The notes: a model not told the origin generated them from the letters alone. A stretch of DNA of 64,000 nucleotides from SB25 sp050180705 (GCA_050180705.1 JBFXDX010000015.1:1-64000), one strand, 5' to 3'; shown: positions 53,587 through 63,414, counted from the first letter of the stretch. Numbers and translations: made by a program.

Positions 53587-55323
53587 CTAGAATTTAGGAT
53601 AATTTTCATATAGCCCTAAAAAGAAGGCTTTTACGTTTAGTCCAAGTGACTGATTTTTATATCCGCCTTCTTGAATAATTATTGTTGGTAATCCTAGTTT
53701 TGCGATTTTGCTTCCTGTACTTTTAAAGTTCTCAAAAGAAAAGTTCCAAGTTCCGGTAGGATCGCCTTTTGCGGTATCTAAACCAAGTGCAATAATTAAA
53801 AATTCAGGATTAAACTTCTTAATTATGCTGATTGATTTATTTATATAAATTTGGTAATGCTTATAATCTGTATTTTCAGGTAAAGGAAAGTTAATGTTGA
53901 ATCCGGCTCCAAGTCCATTCCCGGTTTCATCGTTAAATCCAGAAAAATAGGGATATGCAAATGATGGATGTCCATGAATTGAGATAGTAAGAACATCGTT
54001 TCTGTCATAAAAGATTTGTTGTTGGCCATTTCCGTGATGAAAATCGATATCAAGGATAGCCACATTCCCAATTTTACTTAAGTAATTTGCCACAATAGCG
54101 CAATTGTTAAAATAGGAGAAGCCTCCAAACATGGCCTTTTCAACGTGATGTCCTGGAGGCCGGGTTAGAACATATGCAATTCTATTTCCTTCTAAGATTT
54201 TATCGGCAGCAGTCAATGCACAGTCAACACCATTTCTTGCAGCGAGGAATGCATTCTGATTTATAGGTGTAAATGTGTCGAAGCAATAATAACCAGCTCT
54301 AACCGATAGTTCTTTGGGCGGTTTTGCTGCATTGCGTAATGGGAAAACATAAGGATATACTGACTTGCCTTTGGGCATATTTTGGCAAACCCGTTTAAAA
54401 TAGTTAAAATATCCTTTATCGTGTACGTCTAATATAAGTTTGTCGGGGAAATGCTTTGCTTGTATTGAATCAAAAAGACCGGTTTTATCGAGTTCCTTTT
54501 TTATGCTTGAAATTCGAACCGGAGACTCAACATATCCTTTTTCTTTTATGTGATGAATATTGTGTTGATCATTAATTACAAGAAGAATCCTATTTTTAAG
54601 GTTGATTTTTACATTTGTTTTTTTCGATGATTTAATGTACTTAGGGTCTCGGAGTCGTACGGGATTGTCTTTAATACTTTTAATGACCATATCTATATAT
54701 TCAACGGGACAAAAATTTGCGTACTTTCTAGTAAGAATTGCTTTTACTATATTTTTTGCAAGATTACGTGGAATAGATTGGTTTACTCCAAGACCATCAA
54801 AAACGAGGTAAGGAGGACAATCGTCTGTAGGGTTAACATTTGTTTCGTAAAGGGTATTGGCTATGGGGCGAGCTCCAAATTTTTCGTAGAAGGCAAGCCT
54901 TTTCTGATTTTGAACAATAAATTCTTGGTTTCTACAAAGAGTTGGATCATCAGGGAGACATTCAAAAAAAATGCCCAAAGCATTCAGGGATATTGCTTCT
55001 TCCCGTACTCTGTCATATAATGCACTTCCAATTCCTGACGATGCTTTATTGGGACTTGTTGCTATGTAATCTAAAAAGCAAAATTTTAAATCGGACATGA
55101 ATAAAAGAATGGCAAAACCTGTAACATTTTCATTAATATCCAATGCTACAAAAAGTGTGGTCTGGAATTTTGCATTTACAGGATCAACCATTTGATTCTC
55201 AATTTCTGCAATCTTTTTTTCGGAAAGATCTGGAAATTGTTTCTTTATTATTTCTTTAACTTTTGCTACATGTAGCAAGTTTGTTTCAAGATTTGGATTG
55301 AGAATTTTACGAATACGAAGCAT
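53587..55323 (-). CDS. Bifunctional protein: GNAT acetyltransferase fused to histone-deacetylase-like amidohydrolase
   Basis: Residues 1 to about 200 of this 578-residue protein form a GNAT domain (LRIRKILNPNLETNLLHVAK; ATSPNKASSGIGSALYDRVR is the acetyl-CoA loop). The C-terminal part is an HDAC/acetylpolyamine-amidohydrolase domain from about residue 235. It has zinc and catalytic residues intact: RPPGHHVEKAMFGGFSYFNN near 390, AILDIDFHHGNGQQQIF near 425, and GLDTAKGDPTGTW near 514. Bacterial HDAC-like enzymes remove acyl groups from polyamines, acetoin-related or small amide substrates. One polypeptide would thus both add and remove acetyl groups, or act on related substrates. The upstream gene (55340-56869) is another GNAT fusion and is only 16 bases away, so the two form one unit. 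Function inferred. Confidence 0.87.
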   Translation of the reverse strand: MLRIRKILNPNLETNLLHVAKVKEIIKKQFPDLSEKKIAEIENQMVDPVNAKFQTTLFVALDINENVTGFAILLFMSDLKFCFLDYIATSPNKASSGIGSALYDRVREEAISLNALGIFFECLPDDPTLCRNQEFIVQNQKRLAFYEKFGARPIANTLYETNVNPTDDCPPYLVFDGLGVNQSIPRNLAKNIVKAILTRKYANFCPVEYIDMVIKSIKDNPVRLRDPKYIKSSKKTNVKINLKNRILLVINDQHNIHHIKEKGYVESPVRISSIKKELDKTGLFDSIQAKHFPDKLILDVHDKGYFNYFKRVCQNMPKGKSVYPYVFPLRNAAKPPKELSVRAGYYCFDTFTPINQNAFLAARNGVDCALTAADKILEGNRIAYVLTRPPGHHVEKAMFGGFSYFNNCAIVANYLSKIGNVAILDIDFHHGNGQQQIFYDRNDVLTISIHGHPSFAYPYFSGFNDETGNGLGAGFNINFPLPENTDYKHYQIYINKSISIIKKFNPEFLIIALGLDTAKGDPTGTWNFSFENFKSTGSKIAKLGLPTIIIQEGGYKNQSLGLNVKAFFLGLYENYPKF

Positions 55324-55339
55324 TGTAAAAGGTATGAAA

Positions 55340-56869
55340 TTAAATTAGTTTCTTAAGTTCGAAAAAATCAGTTCTTCTATCTTTTAAGTTTCTAACGCTT
55401 CCAAACTGATTAAGTTCTTTTAGCATATCTAGATCGACATCAACTATCAGAATCATTTCAGTATTAGGTGTTGTTTCTGCTTTAATTCCGTTGGAAGGGA
55501 ATGCAAAGTCGCAAGGAGTTAATACCATAGACTGTGCATACTGTATATCCATATTGTGAACTTTAGGAAGGTTTCCAACACTTCCAGCAATTGCAACATA
55601 GCACTCATTTTCAATGGCTCGAGCCTGAGCACAATACTTTACTCTTGAATATCCATTTTGTGTGTCCGTAAGGAATGGAACAAAAAGAATTTCCATTCCT
55701 TCATCGGCTAAAAACCTACTAAGTTCGGGAAATTCGGAATCGTAACATATGAGTATCCCAATTTTACCGCTATCGGTATTAAAGCACTTTAGTTGATTTC
55801 CGCCTTGAAGTCCCCAGACCTTTTTTTCGTCGGGAGTTACATGAATTTTTTCGTATCGTTCTATCTTTCCATTTCTATGGCATAGATAACCTGCATTATG
55901 CAAAACATCGTTAATAATTTCGGGCATACTGCCAGTTATTATATTAATGTTATATGATATGGCTAACTTTGAGAAACGTTCCGTAATCTCTTGGGTGTAA
56001 TTGGCCAATTTCCGTATGGCTTCCGGTTCTGATAGGTGATTAAAGTCTGCCATTAAGGGCGCATTAAAAAATTCTGGGAAAAGTGCAAAGTCACTCTTAT
56101 AGCCAGACACTGCGTCAATAAAATATTCTGCTTGCTGCATTAATTCGTCAATATTTTTATATAGACGCATTTGCCATTGAATAAGACCTAGTCTGACAAT
56201 CGATTTTTTAAGTAGGAGATTTTTTGTTTTTTCTTCAAAATATATGTTATCCCATTTTAGTAGGACTGCATATTCGCCAGAGGCAGTATCCCCTTCAAGG
56301 TAATTTTTTAGCACCCTTGATGGGTAGAAATCATTAGAAAGTTGAAAGTTGAGAACAGGATCGTCTATTTTTTTCAGCTTAACTTTATTTATGTATTCTT
56401 TTGGAGTTAGTTTATCTGCATATTTATGGTAGTTAGGAATGCGCCCTCCGAAAGTAATCCCTTTCAGATTTAATTTTTCGCAGAGTTCCTTTCTATAATC
56501 ATAGAGCCTTCGTCCAAGTCTTAACCCTCTATAATCAGGTTTAACAAATACATCAATACCATACAGAGTGTCACCTTGATTTGAATGGGTTGTAAATGAA
56601 TAGTCGTTAGTGACTTTTCTATACGTATGATTATCTGTAAGTTGATTATAGTTTACAATTATTGACAAGGCACATGCTGCAATTTTGTTATCGATTTTAA
56701 TAACGACCTGTCCATTGGGGAATATCTCTATAAGTTTGATAATCTTTTCCTTTTTCCAGAAACTGTTAGGAATGGTTTGGTACGATGAAATCATTACATC
56801 CTTGAGTTCATCGTAATCATTGATATTTAGTAATTCAATGCTTATGTTTTCAATTTTTTTCTTGTTCAT
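55340..56869 (-). CDS. Bifunctional GNAT acetyltransferase / carbon-nitrogen hydrolase (nitrilase superfamily)
   Basis: The 509-residue protein has an N-terminal GNAT domain (to about 210) with the acetyl-CoA loop in VKPDYRGLRLGRRLYDYRKE. A complete nitrilase-superfamily domain with the Glu-Lys-Cys triad follows: FALFPEFFNAP near residue 261, YEKIHVTPDE near 343, and IGILICYDSEFPELSRFL near 374. Such hydrolases cut amide or carbamoyl C-N bonds, as in N-carbamoylputrescine amidase. It is probably cytoplasmic, with no leader. With the next gene it forms a pair of acetyltransferase-amidohydrolase fusions, which suggests one pathway on acylated amines. Substrate unknown. Confidence 0.9.
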   Translation of the reverse strand: MNKKKIENISIELLNINDYDELKDVMISSYQTIPNSFWKKEKIIKLIEIFPNGQVVIKIDNKIAACALSIIVNYNQLTDNHTYRKVTNDYSFTTHSNQGDTLYGIDVFVKPDYRGLRLGRRLYDYRKELCEKLNLKGITFGGRIPNYHKYADKLTPKEYINKVKLKKIDDPVLNFQLSNDFYPSRVLKNYLEGDTASGEYAVLLKWDNIYFEEKTKNLLLKKSIVRLGLIQWQMRLYKNIDELMQQAEYFIDAVSGYKSDFALFPEFFNAPLMADFNHLSEPEAIRKLANYTQEITERFSKLAISYNINIITGSMPEIINDVLHNAGYLCHRNGKIERYEKIHVTPDEKKVWGLQGGNQLKCFNTDSGKIGILICYDSEFPELSRFLADEGMEILFVPFLTDTQNGYSRVKYCAQARAIENECYVAIAGSVGNLPKVHNMDIQYAQSMVLTPCDFAFPSNGIKAETTPNTEMILIVDVDLDMLKELNQFGSVRNLKDRRTDFFELKKLI

Positions 56870-57105
56870 TGTTTGATAGTTATGATGAGGTTGCAGCAGG
56901 AACTAGGTCTTTATTACTTCCTTTTAAAGCTGTAAATATATTGATGAATTTCATTTTTTATCATTTCCATTTTGAAAAAATAAACAGAATTAGGTTGCTA
57001 TAATATTCAACTATTACATTAGTTCTGAATACCTTTAAAATTTTTACAACGTTTTTAAGAACTGACCTCAGTTGAGTTTGTTAGCGTTAACAATCTCTTA
57101 TCTAA

Positions 57106-57921
57106 TTATTTTGGAATACTTTCATTATTTACTTCTTTTAATTTTATTCCACAATGTGAACAGTAGATTGATTCTGTAGGATTACTTTTTCCGCAATTTA
57201 AGCATAGTTTTTTTGTCTCATCGGATTTTGCCATTTCGACAGTTACAATTCCGGTGGGAACTGCTATTATTGCATAACCAATAATCATGGCAAACGATGA
57301 TATAAACTTACCAAGCACTGTATGCGGAACAATGTCTCCGTATCCAACTGTGGTTACTGTAATTATGGCCCAGTAAATACTCTGAGGAATACTTGTAAAG
57401 CCATTCTCGCCACCCTCAACCACATACATAATTGTTCCCAGCAAAACCACAATGGCTAAAACCGAAAATAAGAATATCCCAATTTTATAGGAACTGGCTT
57501 TAAGGGCTTTTAGAAGAGCGATTGATTCTTTATTAAATCGAGCAAGTTTAAGAATTCTGAAAACTCTTAACAGTCGTAGTATTCTTACAACTAAAAGGTA
57601 ATGATACCCATAGGCAAACAAACTAAGGTAAGTTGGAAGAATTGAGAATAGATCAACAAATCCCCAGAAACTAATGATATATCTCGATGGTTTTGGACTG
57701 ATATAGATTCTTAGTAAATACTCAAGTGTGAATAGGATGGTAAAGAACCACTCAATAACATTGAAGCCGACTCTAAAGTTTTGGTTAAGGCTAGGAATGC
57801 TGTCGAGTATGGTGACAAGAATGCTGAAAAGAATACTCCAAAGCAGAAAAACGTCGAATTGCTGGCCTGCCTTAGTATCGCTTTCAAATACTATTTTGTA
57901 CAAACGGATTCTACTTATCAT
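57106..57921 (-). CDS. Voltage-gated-type potassium channel with C-terminal zinc ribbon
   Basis: Start set at the ATG at 57921 (MISRIRLYKIVFESD); the longer frame begins with TTG. The 271-residue protein has six membrane helices. An S4-like helix carries Arg residues every third position (VVRILRLLRVFRILKLARF, 111-129), and the pore has the potassium filter TVGYGD (191-196). After S6 comes a short tail with four cysteines, Cys240, Cys243, Cys254 and Cys257 (LCLNCGKS and YCSHCG), a zinc-ribbon. That tail is unusual; such ribbons could be a regulatory or assembly element. Its ATG overlaps the stop of the MscS gene by 11 bases, so they are translated together. Confidence 0.9.
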   Translation of the reverse strand: MISRIRLYKIVFESDTKAGQQFDVFLLWSILFSILVTILDSIPSLNQNFRVGFNVIEWFFTILFTLEYLLRIYISPKPSRYIISFWGFVDLFSILPTYLSLFAYGYHYLLVVRILRLLRVFRILKLARFNKESIALLKALKASSYKIGIFLFSVLAIVVLLGTIMYVVEGGENGFTSIPQSIYWAIITVTTVGYGDIVPHTVLGKFISSFAMIIGYAIIAVPTGIVTVEMAKSDETKKLCLNCGKSNPTESIYCSHCGIKLKEVNNESIPK

Positions 57922-59545
57922 TGTCGGTCTCAACTTTGATTTTAAAACTAGGAGATTTATAATCTTTAGATAGATAGTTGGCAGGAATAGTTGTCATATT
58001 TCCATCTCTTGCTGCACGATAATGGGGGGAGAGGATTTCGATTTCCCTTTCGTTGCAAATATCCTGAATATTTTGATGTAAATTGGAGTAGATTATCGCC
58101 TGTTTACTAGCCTCTTTAGTATATGCATTAATTTGATAAGAAACATAAAAGTCGTCTAGGCTTGTTTGTAATACAAATGGTTTAGGATCGCTTTCTATCA
58201 TTTCGGTTTTTAACGCTGCCTCAATTAGTGCTTGATGCATATTGCGCCAAGGTACATCATAACCAATGGTTACGGTGGTATGGATAATTAAGCCTGTATT
58301 TTTTGATTCACTGCTATAATTTGTTGTGTTTCCAGAAAGGACAGATGAATTTGGAATTGTAACTATTTCGTTCTTGATGGTTTTAACTCTAGTCACTAAG
58401 AGTGTTTTTTCTATGACATCGCCAGAAACATCGCCGATTCTAATTCTATCGCCAATTTTGAATGGGCGCATATAAGTTATAACTAGTCCGGCAACCATAT
58501 TTGCTATTGCCGACGATGAACCTAGTGAAAATAGCACTCCAATAAAAACTGATACTCCTTTAAATATATTCGAATCGGAACCCGGTAGGTACGGAAATAT
58601 TAAAACCAATGTAAATGCATAAAGAAGAAATTTAACTATACTATATGTTGGCATAGCCCAGTCGGCATGAAATCCCGATAATTTTAATTTTTCAGATTCA
58701 ATTTCGCGAAAGATATACCTTACGAATCGTATAAAATATCTCATTACAATATAAATAACTAAAATGCTAAAAAGATTCGGGAGATAATGCCAAACCGAAA
58801 TAAAAACCTTTTTAAAAGGAGACCATATTAGGTTAAACAATGCATCCGCCCAATCTCTGGAAAATGGAAATATGCTGAAAATAATGGGGAGGGTTATGTA
58901 AAGAAGAATTACATAAACAAACCATTTAAATGCCTTGATTAATAAGAGTATTAATTGGAGTTCCTGTTCTTCCGAAAGAAATGTGTAATCTTTGAATGAT
59001 AAACTTTTTAACCATTTGTCTTTATTCTTTTGTATGTATTGAACGGTTCTTTTATATCCTTTGCCAATTAACATGAATATTATCCATGCAATTCCAATCA
59101 CTAAAATCATTAGGCTAATGCGTAACGTAATTTTTAGCCATCCTCGATTCTCTTTCGCTTTAAGAACTGAGTTTTTGATTCTTTCTCTAAATATGAGTGA
59201 AAGTTCCTCTACGCTTTTATTGTAGTTTAAAGCGTCATCTGCAGTAATGCTCATTACTATAGTTTCTCCATAAACAATATCGTAGGTATTTTCATACTTG
59301 ATGGTAATTATAGAATCGACATTGACAAAATCATCATCAGCAAGTTTCTTTATTTTTTTAGAGATGTTATCACTTCGTTCTTTTGGCGTTGAGGCGCCAA
59401 TTTTTGAGTAAATTGAGAAAAGTGTATCGTCCATAGCCCCAATGACTGCATAACCTTTCATTTTAAGGGAATCTATTTGGGCATTAGATTGAACTGATAA
59501 AATTCCCAAAATAATTATTATGAGTATGTGCTTAATATTCTTCAT
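57911..59545 (-). CDS. MscS-family mechanosensitive channel with N-terminal periplasmic domain
   Basis: Start placed at the ATG at 59545 (MKNIKHILIIIILGILSVQS), a signal peptide ending SNAQ; the longer frame adds 25 residues. About 120 residues of periplasmic region follow, then several membrane helices. The MscS pore helix and beta domain show GVSVFIGVLFSLGSSSAIAN, MRPFKIGDRIRIGDVSGDVI and VTIPNSSVLSGNTTNYS, and the end carries HYRAARDGNMTTIPANYL. It opens on membrane tension to release solutes. It is coupled to the downstream potassium channel gene. Confidence 0.93.
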   Translation of the reverse strand: MKNIKHILIIIILGILSVQSNAQIDSLKMKGYAVIGAMDDTLFSIYSKIGASTPKERSDNISKKIKKLADDDFVNVDSIITIKYENTYDIVYGETIVMSITADDALNYNKSVEELSLIFRERIKNSVLKAKENRGWLKITLRISLMILVIGIAWIIFMLIGKGYKRTVQYIQKNKDKWLKSLSFKDYTFLSEEQELQLILLLIKAFKWFVYVILLYITLPIIFSIFPFSRDWADALFNLIWSPFKKVFISVWHYLPNLFSILVIYIVMRYFIRFVRYIFREIESEKLKLSGFHADWAMPTYSIVKFLLYAFTLVLIFPYLPGSDSNIFKGVSVFIGVLFSLGSSSAIANMVAGLVITYMRPFKIGDRIRIGDVSGDVIEKTLLVTRVKTIKNEIVTIPNSSVLSGNTTNYSSESKNTGLIIHTTVTIGYDVPWRNMHQALIEAALKTEMIESDPKPFVLQTSLDDFYVSYQINAYTKEASKQAIIYSNLHQNIQDICNEREIEILSPHYRAARDGNMTTIPANYLSKDYKSPSFKIKVETDNDK

Positions 59546-59628
59546 AACTATTATTTTTTGATTTATAAATGTACAAAAAATGTGATGGAAATATTTAATC
59601 CTTTTTCTGATTGGTAACATTTAGTAAT

Positions 59629-59657
59629 AAAAAAACGCTACCAACTTATGGCAGCGT
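59629..59657 (-). terminator. Intrinsic terminator of alaS
   Basis: On the minus strand a 9-bp stem (plus 59635-59643 and 59649-59657, one wobble, loop of five) is followed by T7 (plus 59629-59635). It lies about 25 bases past the alaS stop codon. Confidence 0.9.
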
Positions 59658-59680
59658 TTTATGATTTTTATTAAAAGAAT

Positions 59681-62299
59681 CTACTTTATAATCTGAACTG
59701 CCTTAGCAATGGCCGATTCTAGTCCGGCTGGATTCTTACCTCCAGCAGTAGCGTAGAATGCCTGTCCACCTCCGCCACCTTGAATCTCCTTAGCAGCCTC
59801 GCGTACAATATTCGATGCGTTTAGCTGGTGGGCTTCAACCAATTTGTCGGAAATCATAATGGTAAGAACCGCTTTTCCTGCAATTTCAGCACCTAGTACG
59901 AGGTAAAGGTCGGCAACTTCGTTCTTTAGTTGGAAGGCTAAGTCCTTAATTGCATCGGCATTATTAACCGTAACACATTCGCTGATGATATTGATACCGT
60001 TGTGTTGCTGAACTTTTTGCTTTAGGATCGATTTTATCTCTTTTAGTTTCTCAGCCTGGAACATTTCAATCTCTTTACGAAGGCTGTTGTTCTCCTCAAC
60101 TAGTTTCGTTGTTGCTTGCGATATATTTGCAGGGTTGCCAAGGATTGTCTTGATATCCTTTATGGTCTCTACCTGAGCGTAAACAAATTCTTCGGCTTTA
60201 ACTCCTGAGATTGCTTCAATTCGTCGAATACCGGCAGCAATTGCACTTTCCGATATAATTTTGAACAGCCCTATTTGGCCTGTTGCATGAACGTGCGTTC
60301 CACCACAAAGTTCAACCGATTCGCCAAAGCGGATAACCCTTACAGAATCACCATACTTTTCGCCGAAAAGAGCCATGGCACCCATTTGCTGAGCATGTTC
60401 CATTGGAACATCTCTATGTTCATCTAGTTCAATATTCTGACGGATAGCCTTATTTACAAGTTTTTCGACCTGGCGGATTTCTTCGTCGCTCATCTTTTGA
60501 AAATGCGAGAAGTCGAAACGTAGGTATTCAGGACCAACCAACGAGCCTTTTTGCTCAACATGTGTTCCTAATACTTTTCTTAAAGCATTATGCAAAAGGT
60601 GAGTTGCAGTGTGATTGTTAGCGGTACTAGTCCTGCTTTCAGCGTTAACTTTAGCAAAGAATTGTGCTCGAGGGTTGTTTGGTAATTGGTCAACCTGATG
60701 AATGATTAGGTTATTTTCCTTGAAGGTATTAATTACATTTATTGGTTTTTCGTCACCTTCAATAATGCCAGAATCGCCAACCTGACCTCCTGATTCTGCA
60801 TAAAAAGGAGTTTTATCCAGAACAATATGGTATTGCTCGGTTCCCTTTGTTTTTACAGTTCTCATCTTGGCAATGCGAACATCTGCTTTTAGTGAGTCGT
60901 AACCAATGAATTCAACTTCATCAATATCAATAATTTCTTCCCAGTCATGCGCTTCAACGGCAGCATCGGCACGCGAACGTTCTTTTTGAGCAGCCATTTC
61001 TGCATCAAATTCATTGCGATTAACTCCAAGGTTATTTTCGCGTAGAATTAACTCTGTTAAGTCGAGAGGGAATCCAAAAGTATCATAAAGAACGAATGCA
61101 TCCTTTCCCGAAATTTCAGAAAGTCTTTCCTTTTTGGCCTTATCAATTTGTTGATCTAAAAGACGAATTCCTGTCTCTAGAGTGTGAAGGAATGCTGCTT
61201 CCTCCTTATTAATAACATTGATAATTAAATCTTTTTGAGCCTTTAACTCTGGAAAATGGTTGCCCATTTGCTCCACTAGAACAGGTACAAGGCTATCGAT
61301 AAATGGCTCTCTGAAGTTAAGGAATGTGTAGCCATAACGCACTGCGCGACGTAAAATTCTTCGAATTACATAGCCAGCCTTTACGTTCGATGGAAGTTGA
61401 CCATCGGCAATGGAAAAACTGATAGCGCGAAGGTGATCGGCAATAACACGCATTGCAACATCAGCCTTTTGGTCTTTGCCATATTCGATTCCGCACATTT
61501 GGGAGATGCGGTTGATTATCGGGGTAAAAACATCGGTGTCGTAGTTACTTTTCTTTCCTTGAGTAACCATGGCCAAACGTTCAAATCCCATTCCTGTATC
61601 AACATGTTTTGCTGGAAGAGGCTCAAGGGTTCCGTTGGCTTTGCGATTGTATTGAATGAATACAAGATTCCATATTTCAATTACTTGAGGATGACCCGTA
61701 TTAACCATTTTGTGGCCGGGGATTGCTTTGCGTTCTTCATCACTGCGGATATCTACGTGAATTTCGGTACATGGACCGCAAGGGCCAGTGTCGCCCATTT
61801 CCCAGAAATTGTCCTTTTTATTACCAAGTAGAATCCGTTCCTCTGGTAAATATTTTTCCCAACGATTTTTCGCTTCCGTGTCCATTTCAACACCTTCGTT
61901 TGGACTACCTTCAAACACAGTGGCATAAAGTCTTTCCTTGTCAATTTTTAAAACATCAACCAAAAATTCCCAACCCCAGTCAATAGCTTCGTTTTTGAAG
62001 TAATCGCCAAACGACCAGTTACCGAGCATCTCAAACATAGTGTGGTGGTAAGTGTCGTGTCCAACCTCTTCAAGGTCGTTATGCTTACCCGAAACACGTA
62101 AACATTTTTGAGAGTTAGCAACCCTAGGATATTTGGCAGGGGAATTTCCAAGGAAAATATCTTTAAACTGATTCATTCCTGCATTAGTAAACATCAGGGT
62201 TGGATCATTTTTTACAACCATAGGAGCCGATGGAACAATTTGATGAGATTTGCTCTTAAAAAATTCCAAAAAAGCAGTTCTGAGTTCTATTGAGTTCAT
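59681..62299 (-). CDS. alaS: Alanyl-tRNA synthetase
   Basis: The 872-residue protein has the full AlaRS order. The class II aminoacylation core has RTAFLEFFKSKSHQIVPSAP, MFTNAGMNQFKDIFLG, GHDTYHHTMFEMLGNWSFGD and HVDTGMGFERLAMV. The editing domain carries zinc-ligand motifs NNHTATHLLHNALR and VELCGGTHVHATGQIG. The C-terminal oligomerization region ends KEIQGGGGGQAFYATAGGKN. Essential, full length. Divergently transcribed from an M23 peptidase gene with abutting candidate promoters. Confidence 0.98.
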   Translation of the reverse strand: MNSIELRTAFLEFFKSKSHQIVPSAPMVVKNDPTLMFTNAGMNQFKDIFLGNSPAKYPRVANSQKCLRVSGKHNDLEEVGHDTYHHTMFEMLGNWSFGDYFKNEAIDWGWEFLVDVLKIDKERLYATVFEGSPNEGVEMDTEAKNRWEKYLPEERILLGNKKDNFWEMGDTGPCGPCTEIHVDIRSDEERKAIPGHKMVNTGHPQVIEIWNLVFIQYNRKANGTLEPLPAKHVDTGMGFERLAMVTQGKKSNYDTDVFTPIINRISQMCGIEYGKDQKADVAMRVIADHLRAISFSIADGQLPSNVKAGYVIRRILRRAVRYGYTFLNFREPFIDSLVPVLVEQMGNHFPELKAQKDLIINVINKEEAAFLHTLETGIRLLDQQIDKAKKERLSEISGKDAFVLYDTFGFPLDLTELILRENNLGVNRNEFDAEMAAQKERSRADAAVEAHDWEEIIDIDEVEFIGYDSLKADVRIAKMRTVKTKGTEQYHIVLDKTPFYAESGGQVGDSGIIEGDEKPINVINTFKENNLIIHQVDQLPNNPRAQFFAKVNAESRTSTANNHTATHLLHNALRKVLGTHVEQKGSLVGPEYLRFDFSHFQKMSDEEIRQVEKLVNKAIRQNIELDEHRDVPMEHAQQMGAMALFGEKYGDSVRVIRFGESVELCGGTHVHATGQIGLFKIISESAIAAGIRRIEAISGVKAEEFVYAQVETIKDIKTILGNPANISQATTKLVEENNSLRKEIEMFQAEKLKEIKSILKQKVQQHNGINIISECVTVNNADAIKDLAFQLKNEVADLYLVLGAEIAGKAVLTIMISDKLVEAHQLNASNIVREAAKEIQGGGGGQAFYATAGGKNPAGLESAIAKAVQIIK

Positions 62300-62342
62300 A
62301 AATATCTTGATTTGAAACTGTTAATTTTAATTATTTAATCAT

Positions 62343-62372
62343 TTTGATAAAAAAAATTATATTTTAGCTTTG
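62343..62372 (+). promoter_or_regulatory. Candidate promoter of the first M23 peptidase gene
   Basis: TTTG (62343-62346) and TAGCTTTG (62365-62372), an exact TAnnTTTG, are 18 bases apart. The start would lie near 62379, about 73 bases before the ATG at 62452. Confidence 0.55.
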
Positions 62373-62380
62373 CAAAATTA
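62373..62380 (-). promoter_or_regulatory. Candidate -7 box of alaS
   Basis: On the minus strand TAATTTTG (plus 62373-62380) matches TAnnTTTG exactly and directly abuts the -7 box of the divergent peptidase gene. No convincing -33 element is at normal distance. Confidence 0.4.
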
Positions 62381-62451
62381 TAATTTTACCTTAGTTTTGT
62401 TGCCATTAGTCAAAATGGAATAATTATCAATAACTTAGAAAAAAGTAGCCG

Positions 62452-63414
62452 ATGGCCAAGATCAAATACCAGTTTAACCCATATACTCTTTCTTTTGATA
62501 TAATAAGAATTCCTTTTTATAAAAAGTTAGCAAAGATACTAATTCATATTGGATTATACCTTGCAATTTTTATTGTTTTAGGTTATGGCTTTTCAATGTT
62601 TGTTGATACTCCTATTGAGCAAGGTTTAAAGAGGACGAATGCTGAATGTTTATTGAAGTATGAGTTAACCATTAAGCAGTTAGATGAGTTAAATCAGATG
62701 CTAGCAGAAATTGAGTTAAGGGATAATAATATATACCGATCAATTTTCGAAACCGATTCTATTCCTTTGTCAATAAGACGAGGTGGTTATGGTGGTGCCG
62801 ACAGGTATGCCAACTTGCATGGAAATACTAATTCAAGTACATTGATCAAAACATACTTGATGCTTGATGAAATTTCGTGGCGGTCGTATATTCAATCGCG
62901 TTCTTTCGATGAGGTTGCCGAAATGGCCAAGAATAAGGAGCGTATGATAGAATGCGTGCCTGCAATTCAGCCTATTTCGGTAAAAAACTTGGTTCGAATA
63001 TCTGATTTTTATGGATTTAGAAAAGATCCAATGACGAAGTTACGTACTATGCATCAGGGAATCGATTTTGCTGGTCCTATGGGAACTCCTGTTTACTCAA
63101 CAGGCGATGGTGTTGTTGTTGATGCTGCCTATTCTTTCAGTGGTTATGGTTATAACGTTATTATTGATCATGGTTTTGGATACAAAACTCGATATGCACA
63201 TTTAAGCAAAGTTAGTGTTAAGATTGGTGACAAGGTGAAACGTGCAGAAATGGTAGGTTTGCTCGGTAGTTCTGGAAAAAGCACTGGACCACACTTGCAC
63301 TACGAGGTTATTATTCGTAATAAGCCAGTTAATCCTATCAATTATTTCAACGATATGACCGAAGAGGATTATGAGTCTATGGTTGACAATTATTCAAGCC
63401 AGTTTTTGGATTAG
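62452..63414 (+). CDS. Membrane-anchored M23 family metallopeptidase
   Basis: The 320-residue protein has one N-terminal membrane helix (IHIGLYLAIFIVLGYGFSMF), a helical linker (about 60-180) and a C-terminal M23 peptidase domain. The zinc-site motifs are intact: MHQGIDFAGPMGTP (H and D) and GPHLHYEVIIRNKPVNPINY (HLHYE). Such enzymes cut peptidoglycan cross-bridges or activate amidases. It is followed 34 bases later by a close paralogue on the same strand. Confidence 0.94.
   Translation: MAKIKYQFNPYTLSFDIIRIPFYKKLAKILIHIGLYLAIFIVLGYGFSMFVDTPIEQGLKRTNAECLLKYELTIKQLDELNQMLAEIELRDNNIYRSIFETDSIPLSIRRGGYGGADRYANLHGNTNSSTLIKTYLMLDEISWRSYIQSRSFDEVAEMAKNKERMIECVPAIQPISVKNLVRISDFYGFRKDPMTKLRTMHQGIDFAGPMGTPVYSTGDGVVVDAAYSFSGYGYNVIIDHGFGYKTRYAHLSKVSVKIGDKVKRAEMVGLLGSSGKSTGPHLHYEVIIRNKPVNPINYFNDMTEEDYESMVDNYSSQFLD

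Noticed and set aside
61397..61831. 144-codon frame antisense to alaS
   Set aside because: Shadow of the alaS coding sequence.
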